Below are positions 17,137 to 25,196 of a stretch of 64,000 nt of DNA, one piece after another (position 1 is the first letter of the stretch; each line of letters opens with the position of its first letter). The translations under genes were made by a program, and so were the position numbers. The DNA comes from Winogradskyella echinorum (GTDB taxonomy: Bacteria; Bacteroidota; Bacteroidia; Flavobacteriales; Flavobacteriaceae). The stretch is taken from contig NZ_JACOQD010000002.1 in the NCBI RefSeq assembly GCF_014297365.1, positions 434,001 to 498,000 of the forward strand, given 5' to 3'. Below the pieces are notes generated by a model. The model made no database searches. It was not told the DNA's origin and saw only the letters and a list, made by a program, of their open reading frames with translations.

Positions 17137-19242
17137 ATGACTGTAATTACTAAAAAATTTAAATATGTCAATTATTTGTGGGATGACAAAAAAGCTGCCG
17201 CATTAGGAGATAACCAAGTAGATTTATTTTTATATAGATCTAATATTTTGGGTGCCGATTTAAGAATCACAAACTATGGTGGTGGCAATACAAGTTGTAA
17301 AACTATAGAAAAGGACCCTTTAACAAATAAAGATGTTGAAGTGATGTGGGTTAAAGGATCTGGTGGTGATATAGGTACTTTAAAGCGATCAGGTATTGCA
17401 GGCCTTTATACGGACAGACTGCGAGACTTAAAAAACGTTTATGGAGGGTTAGAAGACGAAGACCGTATGGTAGGCTTATTTAATCATTGTATTTATGACT
17501 TAGATAGTAAAGCTCCATCAATTGATACTCCACTACACGGACTTTTACCGTTTGCACATATAGATCATTTACATCCAGATGCTCTAATTGCTGTGGCCGC
17601 AGCAAAAGACAGTGAAAAAGTAACCAAAGAAATTTGGGGTGACACTATGGGTTGGGTACCTTGGCAAAGACCAGGTTTTGATTTGGGTCTGCAGTTAGAG
17701 AAATGCCTAGCAGAAAACCCTGGAATACGAGGAATCGTTCTAGGAAGTCATGGGTTATTTACTTGGGGAGACACATCATATGATTGTTATATGAATAGTC
17801 TCGAAGTTATAGAAATGGCTTCAGAATACATTGAAAATAAAATAAAAGAGCAAGGTCAGGTTTTTGGTGGTCAAAAAATTCAAAGTTTACCAAAAGAACA
17901 GCGCTTAAAGAAAGCTGCCCAGTTAATGCCTTTATTAAGAGGTTTATGCTCATCTGAAAATAGAATGATCGGTCATTTTTCTGATAGCGATGTGGTCTTA
18001 GAGTATATTAATAGTAATGATTTAGAAAGGTTAGCACCAATGGGTACTTCTTGTCCAGATCATTTTTTGCGTACTAAAATTCAACCATTAGTTCTAACTT
18101 TAGATGCTAATGAAGACTTATCGGATAGTGCCACAATTCTGAAAAAATTAGAACCTGCTTTTGCACAATACCGCAAAGAATATGCAGATTATTATAATAC
18201 TTGCAAAAAAGACAATAGTCCTGCCATGCGAGATCCAAACCCAGTAATCATTATTTATCCTGGTGTTGGTATGTTTAGTTTTGCAAAAAACAAACAAACG
18301 ACTCGTGTAGCAAGTGAGTTTTACATCAACGCGATTAACGTAATGCGTGGTGCAGAAGCGATTACTGAATATACATCTTTACCTAGACAAGAAGCTTTTG
18401 ATATAGAATATTGGTTATTAGAAGAGGCAAAATTACAGCGCATGCCCAAAGAACAGCCACTATCTCGTAAAGTAGCATTTGTTACTGGCGCAGGTGGAGG
18501 TATTGGTAAAGCAATTGCAGACAAATTAGCTGAAGAAGGAGCAAATGTAGTTTTAACAGATATTAATGAAGACAGTTTAAAAGAAGCACAAGCAAGTTAC
18601 AAAAGAGATGTTGCTAGTTATGCAGTATGTGATGTAACCAATAATGAATCCATTAGTTCTGCATACGATAAGGCTTGTATAGAATTTGGTGGCGTAGATA
18701 TAATTATTCATAGTGCTGGCTTGGCCATTTCTAAACCATTAGAAGAAACAACCGAAAAAGATTGGGATATTCTTCAAGATGTTTTAGTTAAAGGTCAATT
18801 TGCATTAGTTAAAGCAGGCGTGCAAATAATGCGCAAACAAGATTTAGGTGGTAATATTATAAGTATCGCTAGTAAAAACGGATTAGTTTCTGGACCAAAT
18901 AATGTTGGTTACGGAACAGCCAAAGCTTCGCAGCAACATATGTCTCGTTTATTGGCTGCTGAATTAGGCAAAGATAAAATTAGAGTAAATGTTGTAAACC
19001 CTGATGGTGTTATCGTAGGAAGCAAAATATGGGAAGGAGACTGGGCAGAAGGACGCGCCAAAGCTCATGGAATTACCGTAGACGAATTACCAGCACATTA
19101 TGCCAAAAGAAATCTACTTAATGAAATTATATATCCAGAAGATATTGCAAATGGAGTATTTTCATTAGTCGCAATTTTAGATAAAACAACTGGCAACATA
19201 GTTAATGTAGACGGTGGTATGGCCAATGCATTTGTCAGATAA
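17137..19242 (+). CDS. rhaEW: Bifunctional rhamnulose-1-phosphate aldolase / L-lactaldehyde dehydrogenase
   Basis: 701 aa. Residues about 20-430 are a class II aldolase domain (TNYGGGNTSCKT; LHGLLPFAHIDHLHPDALIA with the zinc His cluster; VLGSHGLFTWGD). From residue 449 there is a short-chain dehydrogenase domain (VTGAGGGIGKAIA nucleotide-binding loop, YGTAKAS active site, VNVVNPDGV). The fused enzyme cleaves L-rhamnulose 1-phosphate to DHAP and L-lactaldehyde and oxidises the latter to L-lactate with NAD+. First gene of the rhamnose operon, cytoplasmic. The length fits known fused forms. A hairpin with a T-run follows it, so downstream expression may be attenuated. Confidence 0.94.
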   Translation: MTVITKKFKYVNYLWDDKKAAALGDNQVDLFLYRSNILGADLRITNYGGGNTSCKTIEKDPLTNKDVEVMWVKGSGGDIGTLKRSGIAGLYTDRLRDLKNVYGGLEDEDRMVGLFNHCIYDLDSKAPSIDTPLHGLLPFAHIDHLHPDALIAVAAAKDSEKVTKEIWGDTMGWVPWQRPGFDLGLQLEKCLAENPGIRGIVLGSHGLFTWGDTSYDCYMNSLEVIEMASEYIENKIKEQGQVFGGQKIQSLPKEQRLKKAAQLMPLLRGLCSSENRMIGHFSDSDVVLEYINSNDLERLAPMGTSCPDHFLRTKIQPLVLTLDANEDLSDSATILKKLEPAFAQYRKEYADYYNTCKKDNSPAMRDPNPVIIIYPGVGMFSFAKNKQTTRVASEFYINAINVMRGAEAITEYTSLPRQEAFDIEYWLLEEAKLQRMPKEQPLSRKVAFVTGAGGGIGKAIADKLAEEGANVVLTDINEDSLKEAQASYKRDVASYAVCDVTNNESISSAYDKACIEFGGVDIIIHSAGLAISKPLEETTEKDWDILQDVLVKGQFALVKAGVQIMRKQDLGGNIISIASKNGLVSGPNNVGYGTAKASQQHMSRLLAAELGKDKIRVNVVNPDGVIVGSKIWEGDWAEGRAKAHGITVDELPAHYAKRNLLNEIIYPEDIANGVFSLVAILDKTTGNIVNVDGGMANAFVR

Positions 19243-19271
19243 AAGAATTTGAGTTAGTTTTAGAAAGAAGA

Positions 19272-19309
19272 AACTTCCATATCATATTAATTTATTATGG
19301 AAGTTTTTT
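19272..19309 (+). terminator. Intra-operon hairpin with T-run between rhaEW and rhaI
   Basis: Stem AACTTCCATA / TATGGAAGTT (19272-19281 and 19296-19305) followed by a run of T. It lies inside the rhamnose operon. It also contains an in-frame ATG (19297) of the next frame, which is therefore unlikely to be the start. It may be a partial terminator or an RNA-processing/stability element. Confidence 0.7.
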
Positions 19310-19323
19310 TTAAATCCATGTAC

Positions 19324-20604
19324 ATGAAAATAGATCAAAACCTAATAATAGATAGTAATAATAAAAACCTTCAAACGCATCAAAGTCATTTTAACTTTTT
19401 AGCAGATTCGTTGTCAAAAAAAGGCAAAAATGTTGATGCTATAGTTTCAAGATTAAAGGATTTTCAGGTAGCCATCCCTAGTTGGGCTTTAGGTGCTGGT
19501 GGAACACGATTTGGAAGATTTTCCTACTATGGCGAACCTTCAAACTTAGAACAAAAACTAGAAGATGTTGGTTTAATTCATGCACTTACTAAAACTGCTG
19601 GTGCTGTATCATTGCACATTCCATGGGATATTCCTACAGATTATAAAGCAATAAAAGAATTAGCTAATGATCTCGATATTAAATTTGATGCCGTAAATTC
19701 TAACACATTTCAAGATCAAGAAAAGGCTAAAGAAAGTTACAAATACGGTTCTTTAAGTAATACATCTTCAGCTATAAGAGAACAAGCGATACAACATAAT
19801 ATAGATGTTATAAATATTGGAAATCAATTAGGTTCAAAAAGTTTAACCGTTTGGTTGGCTGATGGTTCTTGTTTTCCGGGTCAAAACAATTTTCAAACAG
19901 CACTTCAAAATACAGAAAACAGTTTAAAAACAATATATAAAAAACTACCTGAGGATTGGAACATGCTTATTGAATACAAGCCTTATGAGCCAAATTTTTA
20001 TAGCACAGTAATACAAGATTGGGGAACATCATTTATGTTAGCCAATGCATGTGGAGATAAAGCTTATTCTTTAGTGGATCTTGGGCACCATTTACCAAAT
20101 AGTAATATTGAACAAATTGTTTCTATTCTCATGTCTAAAGGTAAACTTGGAGGTTTTCATTTTAATGACAGTAAATATGGTGATGATGATTTAACCGTTG
20201 GTAGCATAAAACCTTATGCCCTATTCTTAATATTTAATGAATTAGTTTATGGCATGCAAAACAATCCTCAAAACCCAGATTTAGCTTGGATGATTGATGC
20301 TAGTCACAACATTAAAGATCCTTTAGAAGATTTAATACAATCACTTGAAGCCATACAAGAGGCATATGCAAAAGCGCTATTAATAGATCAAGCAGAACTA
20401 AAAGCTGCACAATTAAATAATGATGTTGTAAAATGTCAAGAAATTTTACAAGATGCTTACAGAACTGATGTAAGACCTTTAATTGAAAAAGCACGATTAG
20501 ATGCTGGTGGAGTTGTACATCCGATTAAAACGTATCGCGATTTAAACATTAGAAACACCTTAATAAAAGAAAGAGGAAAAAACACTGTAGCTACAGGTTT
20601 ATAA
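19324..20604 (+). CDS. rhaI: L-rhamnose isomerase (TIM-barrel type)
   Basis: 426 aa from the ATG at 19324 (MKIDQNLIIDSNN); 19318 is an alternative, while 19297 lies inside the preceding hairpin. The sequence fits the Pseudomonas-type L-rhamnose isomerase of the xylose-isomerase-like TIM barrels: FQVAIPSWALGAGGTRFGRF, LTVWLADGSCFPGQNNF, IEYKPYEP (metal Glu), LVDLGHHLPN (Asp/His), GGFHFNDSKYGDDDL and AWMIDASHN. It converts L-rhamnose to L-rhamnulose in the cytoplasm. It lies between the aldolase and kinase genes, only 9 bp before the kinase, which supports the pathway call. Confidence 0.92.
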   Translation: MKIDQNLIIDSNNKNLQTHQSHFNFLADSLSKKGKNVDAIVSRLKDFQVAIPSWALGAGGTRFGRFSYYGEPSNLEQKLEDVGLIHALTKTAGAVSLHIPWDIPTDYKAIKELANDLDIKFDAVNSNTFQDQEKAKESYKYGSLSNTSSAIREQAIQHNIDVINIGNQLGSKSLTVWLADGSCFPGQNNFQTALQNTENSLKTIYKKLPEDWNMLIEYKPYEPNFYSTVIQDWGTSFMLANACGDKAYSLVDLGHHLPNSNIEQIVSILMSKGKLGGFHFNDSKYGDDDLTVGSIKPYALFLIFNELVYGMQNNPQNPDLAWMIDASHNIKDPLEDLIQSLEAIQEAYAKALLIDQAELKAAQLNNDVVKCQEILQDAYRTDVRPLIEKARLDAGGVVHPIKTYRDLNIRNTLIKERGKNTVATGL

Positions 20605-20613
20605 GCGTTTTTT

Positions 20614-21984
20614 ATGATAGATGTAACTGCCATATTTGATATTGGAAAAACCAATAAAAAGTTCTTTCTTTTCGATAAAGATTATAAAGAAGTATACAAG
20701 GAATATATCACTTTCGATGAAATAAAGGATGAAGATGGTCACCCTACAGAAAACTTAAAAGCTTTGCAAAATTGGTTAAAAAGCGTTTTTAATAAGATTC
20801 TCGAAACATCTAAATACAATATAAAAGCAATAAATTTTTCTACATACGGAGCAAGTTTTGTACATATAGATGACAACGGAGACGTCTTAACACCATTATA
20901 TAATTATACTAAGCCTATAGATTCAGAAATTATAAATTCCTTTGTTGAAAAATATGGGCCAAAAGAAGAATTCTTAAAAACAACAGGGTGCTTTGACTTA
21001 AGCCTTTTAAACTCAGGTTTACAATTATACTGGATAAAATACACCAAGCCAGAAGTTTATAAAAAAATTAAATATTCACTTCATTTGCCTCAATACCTTA
21101 GTTATATTTTTACAGGTATTCCCATTAGTGAATATACAAGCATAGGATCTCACACAGCGCTTTGGGACTACACTAAAAAGGATTATCACCAATGGGTATA
21201 TAAAGAAGGGATTCATAATATTTTACCAACTATTGTTTCTACGGAAACTAGCATAAATATGAATTATAATGGCAAGCGTATTAAAATTGGAGTTGGTATA
21301 CATGATAGCTCAGCAGCTCTTTTACCTTACGTAAGAAGTATAAAGAAAAAATTTGTTTTAGTTTCTACAGGTACGTGGAGTATTGCATTAAATCCGTTTG
21401 TAGAAAGTCAATTAAGCGTTAAAGATTCCTCAGGAGATTTTATAAACTACATGCGTATAAACGGTAAACCCGTTAAGGCAACACGATTATTCTTAGGTAA
21501 TGAGTATAAGATTCAAATTAAAAAATTGACCAAACATTTTAATGTTTCTGAAGGTTATCACAGAAATGTAAAATTTGACTATGATACTTATTTCGAAATT
21601 ATTAGAGATTTTGAACCTATGTATAAATGGGAAAGTATATCAACAGAAAAAATGCCACCAAAAACTAAAATACCTTACGATAAGTTTGAGCATGCTTATC
21701 ATCAACTTATGATTGAACTTGTCCTTTTACAAATTAAAAGTGTAAAAGAAGTAATAGGAGACGATGATATTAAAAGATTATATGTAGATGGTGGATTTAG
21801 TGATAACGATTTATACATTAAGCTTTTATCTCATCATTTTAGAGATAAAAAATTAAGAACAACAGATTCTTCTTTAGGATCTGCTTTAGGTGCTGCAATT
21901 TCAATATCTGATAAAAAATTAAATTCAAAATTTCTTAAAAAGAACTATTCTTTAAAGAAACATATTCCTTTTATAATAAAATAA
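20614..21984 (+). CDS. FGGY-family carbohydrate kinase, probable L-rhamnulokinase
   Basis: 456 aa. The actin-like ATPase fold of FGGY kinases is shown by TAIFDIGKTNKKFFLFD (phosphate-1 loop), ALWDYTKKDYHQW, VGIHDSSAALLPY, VLVSTGTWSIALNP (second phosphate loop) and RLYVDGGFSDNDLY (adenosine site). Position in the operon, between isomerase and lactate oxidase, implies phosphorylation of L-rhamnulose at O1. It is a divergent member, not the classic enterobacterial RhaB, so no symbol is given. Five bases separate it from the next gene, suggesting translational coupling. Confidence 0.88.
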   Translation: MIDVTAIFDIGKTNKKFFLFDKDYKEVYKEYITFDEIKDEDGHPTENLKALQNWLKSVFNKILETSKYNIKAINFSTYGASFVHIDDNGDVLTPLYNYTKPIDSEIINSFVEKYGPKEEFLKTTGCFDLSLLNSGLQLYWIKYTKPEVYKKIKYSLHLPQYLSYIFTGIPISEYTSIGSHTALWDYTKKDYHQWVYKEGIHNILPTIVSTETSINMNYNGKRIKIGVGIHDSSAALLPYVRSIKKKFVLVSTGTWSIALNPFVESQLSVKDSSGDFINYMRINGKPVKATRLFLGNEYKIQIKKLTKHFNVSEGYHRNVKFDYDTYFEIIRDFEPMYKWESISTEKMPPKTKIPYDKFEHAYHQLMIELVLLQIKSVKEVIGDDDIKRLYVDGGFSDNDLYIKLLSHHFRDKKLRTTDSSLGSALGAAISISDKKLNSKFLKKNYSLKKHIPFIIK

Positions 21985-21988
21985 TACA

Positions 21989-23140
21989 ATGGCTAACTCC
22001 TTCGATACTAGGTATCCATCTATAGACGATCTAAGAAACAAAGCAAAACAACGAATTCCTAAATTTGCTTTTGAATATTTGGATGGTGGTTGTAACGAAG
22101 ATGTTAATTTACATAGAAATACTTCTGAACTAAGAGAAGTTCAGTTAAAACCAAAATATCTTAAAGACCATTCAGGTTCTTCACTTAAGACTAAATTATT
22201 TGGTATAGAATATGATGCACCATTTGGTATTGCTCCTTTAGGTTTACAGGGCTTAATGTGGCCAAATGCGCCAGAAATTTTAGCCAAAGCTGCATATCAA
22301 CATAATATTCCATTTATACTCAGTACAGTAACAACCACAAGTATTGAGCGCGCAAGTGAACTAACAGAAGGCAAAGCCTGGTTTCAATTATATCATCCAA
22401 CTGAAAATAGATTGAGAGATGATATAATAAAAAGAGCTGAAGCTGCAGAATGTCCTGTATTAGTAATTCTATGCGATGTCCCTACTTTTGGTTTTAGACC
22501 TAGAGATATAAGAAACGGACTTGCAATGCCACCAAAAATGTCATTAAAAAATATTATTCAAGTTTTAGGACGACCAAATTGGGCTTTACAAACTTTAAAA
22601 CATGGTCAACCAAATTTCGAAACCTTAAAACCCTATATGCCAGAAGGTTTAGACTTAAAACAACTTGGTAAATTTATGGATGATACTTTTAGCGGACGAT
22701 TAAATGAAGAAAAAATAAAACCAATTAGAGACATGTGGAAAGGGAAATTGGTGCTAAAAGGAGTCGCTTCAGAATATGATACAGAAGAAGCTATTCGATT
22801 AGGACTAGATGGAATAATTGTATCTAATCATGGAGGAAGACAGTTAGATGCTGGAGAATCTACAATAAAGCCTTTAAACAGTTTAGCAGCAAAATATGGA
22901 GACCAAATTGAAGTAATGATGGATAGTGGCATACGTTCGGGACCAGACGTTGCAAGAGCAATGGCCAGTGGTGCCAAATTTACCTTTATGGGTCGCTCAT
23001 TTATGTATGGAGTTTCTGCTTTGGGTAAAAAAGGTGGTGATCATACTATTTCTTTGATAAAGTCTGAATTACAACAAGTGATGGAACAAATTTGTTGCGA
23101 AAATACCACAGATTTTCCAAATCATTTGATTACAAAATAA
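21989..23140 (+). CDS. FMN-dependent alpha-hydroxyacid oxidase / L-lactate dehydrogenase
   Basis: 383 aa, the usual family length. Motifs of the LldD/glycolate oxidase family: FAFEYLDGGCNEDVN, FGIAPLGLQGLMWP, FILSTVTTTSIERASE, WFQLYH, KLVLKGVASEYD (FMN Lys), VSNHGGRQLD (catalytic His and substrate Arg), VMMDSGIRSGPDVARA and FMGRSFMYG. It probably oxidises the L-lactate made by the bifunctional aldolase/dehydrogenase to pyruvate, completing rhamnose breakdown to DHAP and pyruvate. Whether electrons go to quinone or O2 cannot be told. Fourth gene of the rhamnose operon. Confidence 0.9.
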   Translation: MANSFDTRYPSIDDLRNKAKQRIPKFAFEYLDGGCNEDVNLHRNTSELREVQLKPKYLKDHSGSSLKTKLFGIEYDAPFGIAPLGLQGLMWPNAPEILAKAAYQHNIPFILSTVTTTSIERASELTEGKAWFQLYHPTENRLRDDIIKRAEAAECPVLVILCDVPTFGFRPRDIRNGLAMPPKMSLKNIIQVLGRPNWALQTLKHGQPNFETLKPYMPEGLDLKQLGKFMDDTFSGRLNEEKIKPIRDMWKGKLVLKGVASEYDTEEAIRLGLDGIIVSNHGGRQLDAGESTIKPLNSLAAKYGDQIEVMMDSGIRSGPDVARAMASGAKFTFMGRSFMYGVSALGKKGGDHTISLIKSELQQVMEQICCENTTDFPNHLITK

Positions 23141-23161
23141 CTAACTAATTGAACACCAATT

Positions 23162-24571
23162 ATGAGTCAAATAAATATTGAAGCTGAAGACATAGAACAG
23201 ATTGCTGGAGGCGAATTTGAAAGAACACCCGTTCCTCAGTCCAAACTTAAAAGCTGGAAAAGTTTTCTAGGTATGTACGCAGGTGAGCATGCTGCAGGTA
23301 CCGAATTTATGATTGGGCCTCTTTTCTTAACTGCAGGTGTAAGTGCATTTGACTTAATCATTGGATTATTAATAGGTAATTTATTAGCTGTGTTATCCTG
23401 GAGATTCTTAACAGCAGAAATTGCTGTAAAAAACAGACTTACATTATATTATCAATTAGAAAAAATTTGCGGTAAAAACCTTGTAACAGGATATAATTTA
23501 GCAAATGGAATACTCTTTTGTTTTTTAGCCGGATCTATGATAACGGTTTCTGCTACAGCAGTTGGAGTTCCGTTTGATATGCCAATGCCTAAACTCTCTG
23601 ATACTATGCCAAATGGCATGACTTGGGTAATTATTGTCATCTTAATTGGTGCTGTAATTTCTCTAATCGCAGCAAGAGGTTACGATACAGTATCTAAAGC
23701 AGCAAATTGGATGTCTCCTCTTATTGTTATAGCATTTATCGCCTGTGGTATTGTAGCCTTAAGTCAGTTAGGAGTATCAAGTTTTGGTGAGTTCTGGGAT
23801 ATTTGGGGAGAAGGTAAAGAACCATTTCCTGGACAAATTAAGTATACATTTTGGCATGTTGTTATTTGGTCGTGGTTTGCAAATGCGGCTATGCATATTG
23901 GTATGTCAGATCTATCTGTTTTTCGTTTTGCAAAAAAAGCAAAATCTGGATGGACAACTGCTGCTGGTATGTATGTAGGTCATTATATGGCATGGATAGC
24001 AGCTGCGCTACTCTATGCAGTTTATTTAAATTCTCCTGAAGCTCAAGGATTTTTATCAAATGGTGAAGCTCCACCTGTAGCCCCAGGACCATTAGCATAC
24101 AATGCTATTGGTGTATTTGGTATTATAGCTGTTGTTTTGGCAGGTTGGACAACTGCCAACCCAACCATATACAGAGCTGGTTTGGCATTTCAGGCTATTA
24201 TACCAAAGGTTTCTACATTTTGGGTTACAATAATTGCAGGTTCTGTAGCGACAATTGCTGGATTATTTCCTGCTTTTGCCATGAAATTATTAGGCTTTGT
24301 AGCTTTATACGGTTTTATATTGGCACCATTTGGAGCCATCATTGTTTTTGAACATTTTTTCTATAAAAAATTCGGAATAATTAAAAATTACGCAGAGCAC
24401 TCTGGCTCTAAATTTAATAAATCTGTGCTTTTAGCGTGGGCTATAAGTTTTGGATTATTCTATTTTATCTCTGAACAATTCGATATCTTTTTATCATTTG
24501 TTACGTTACCAACTTGGCTGCTATGTGGAGTATTGTTTCTAGTATTTAGTAAATTTTTACAAAAGAAATAG
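23162..24571 (+). CDS. NCS1-like permease, candidate L-rhamnose transporter
   Basis: 469 aa integral membrane protein with about 12 hydrophobic segments. The pattern resembles the nucleobase:cation symporter-1 (purine-cytosine permease) group: FLGMYAGEHAAGTEFMIGP near the N-terminus, GYDTVSKAANWMSP, WFANAAMHIGMSDLSVFRFA and AGWTTANPTIYRAGLAFQ. Known NCS1 members carry nucleobases, hydantoins or vitamins, but this is the last gene of the rhamnose operon (21 bp after the lactate oxidase gene) and no other sugar transporter is present, so it is inferred to import L-rhamnose; lactate is an alternative. Function unproven. Confidence 0.75.
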   Translation: MSQINIEAEDIEQIAGGEFERTPVPQSKLKSWKSFLGMYAGEHAAGTEFMIGPLFLTAGVSAFDLIIGLLIGNLLAVLSWRFLTAEIAVKNRLTLYYQLEKICGKNLVTGYNLANGILFCFLAGSMITVSATAVGVPFDMPMPKLSDTMPNGMTWVIIVILIGAVISLIAARGYDTVSKAANWMSPLIVIAFIACGIVALSQLGVSSFGEFWDIWGEGKEPFPGQIKYTFWHVVIWSWFANAAMHIGMSDLSVFRFAKKAKSGWTTAAGMYVGHYMAWIAAALLYAVYLNSPEAQGFLSNGEAPPVAPGPLAYNAIGVFGIIAVVLAGWTTANPTIYRAGLAFQAIIPKVSTFWVTIIAGSVATIAGLFPAFAMKLLGFVALYGFILAPFGAIIVFEHFFYKKFGIIKNYAEHSGSKFNKSVLLAWAISFGLFYFISEQFDIFLSFVTLPTWLLCGVLFLVFSKFLQKK

Positions 24572-24759
24572 AACAATTAGAGTAACTAAATTTATTCAAA
24601 TAATTTATTTATAATAAATTGAATTAATTTCTTTAGTTTAAATCGACTCTTTAGAGACTAATTTTAGATAAAAAACATTTATAATTAGCTAAAAAACAAC
24701 ATTATAAATTATACTATTTATATATTAATATTTTAGTTGTAAAAAACTCAAAAAAAATG

Positions 24760-24790
24760 TTGCGTTCTTTAATATGAAAAGTTAACTTTG
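24760..24790 (+). promoter_or_regulatory. Promoter of the tRNA cluster
   Basis: TTG (24760-24762), 20 bp, TAACTTTG (24783-24790): a perfect Bacteroidota -33/-7 pair, about 37 nt upstream of the first tRNA. The rest of 24572-24759 is very AT-rich with weak inverted repeats and no gene. Confidence 0.8.
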
Positions 24791-24827
24791 CATCCGCATT
24801 TTTAATGAAATACGTTCATTTATTACT

Positions 24828-24916
24828 GGAGAGGTGCCTGAGTGGCCGAAAGGAGCGGTTTGCTAAATCGTCGTAGGTGGAAACACTTACCCAGGGTTCG
24901 AATCCCTGTCTCTCCG
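24828..24916 (+). tRNA. tRNA-Ser (GCT)
   Basis: Acceptor GGAGAGG pairs with TCTCTCC; the anticodon loop TTGCTAA gives anticodon GCT; long variable arm typical of serine tRNA; T-arm with GGTTCGAATCC. CCA is not encoded. Confidence 0.95.
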
Positions 24917-24965
24917 CAAATTCACTTTAGTTATTATAACTAATAGTAAAATAGATAATCATTTT

Positions 24966-25040
24966 CGGGGTGTAGCGTAGCCCGGTTATCGCGCCACGTT
25001 TGGGACGTGGAGGCCGCAGGTTCGAATCCTGCCACCCCGA
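24966..25040 (+). tRNA. tRNA-Pro (TGG)
   Basis: Acceptor CGGGGTG pairs with CACCCCG; anticodon stem CCACG/CGTGG encloses loop TTTGGGA, anticodon TGG; T-arm GGTTCGAATCC. No encoded CCA. Second of three tandem tRNAs. Confidence 0.95.
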
Positions 25041-25085
25041 CTTTGTTCTTCAAAACTTTGTGATGAAGAACTTTATTAGAGTTAA

Positions 25086-25159
25086 GGGCTCTTAGCTCAG
25101 CTGGATAGAGCACCTCCCTTCTAAGGAGGCGGTCGAAGGTTCGAATCCTTCAGGGCTCA
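25086..25159 (+). tRNA. tRNA-Arg (TCT)
   Basis: Acceptor GGGCTCT pairs with AGGGCTC (two G-T pairs); anticodon stem CCTCC/GGAGG encloses loop CTTCTAA, anticodon TCT; T-arm GGTTCGAATCC. Last of the cluster, followed at once by a terminator. Confidence 0.95.
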
Positions 25160-25160
25160 C

Positions 25161-25196
25161 AAAAAGCTTCAACATGTATGTTGAGGCTTTTTTGTT
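25161..25196. terminator. Terminator of the tRNA cluster, also facing the pgpH-like gene
   Basis: Inverted repeat AAAAAGC-TTCAACAT / ATGTTGA-GGCTTTTTT followed by TG and T's. It lies between the tRNA cluster and the convergent HD-domain gene and can serve both directions. Confidence 0.85.

Noticed and set aside
19297..19323. ATG at 19297 as the start of the rhamnose isomerase
   Set aside because: The codon is within a terminator-like hairpin and its T-run, and the extra residues (MEVFFKSMY) are not part of the family; 19324 fits better.
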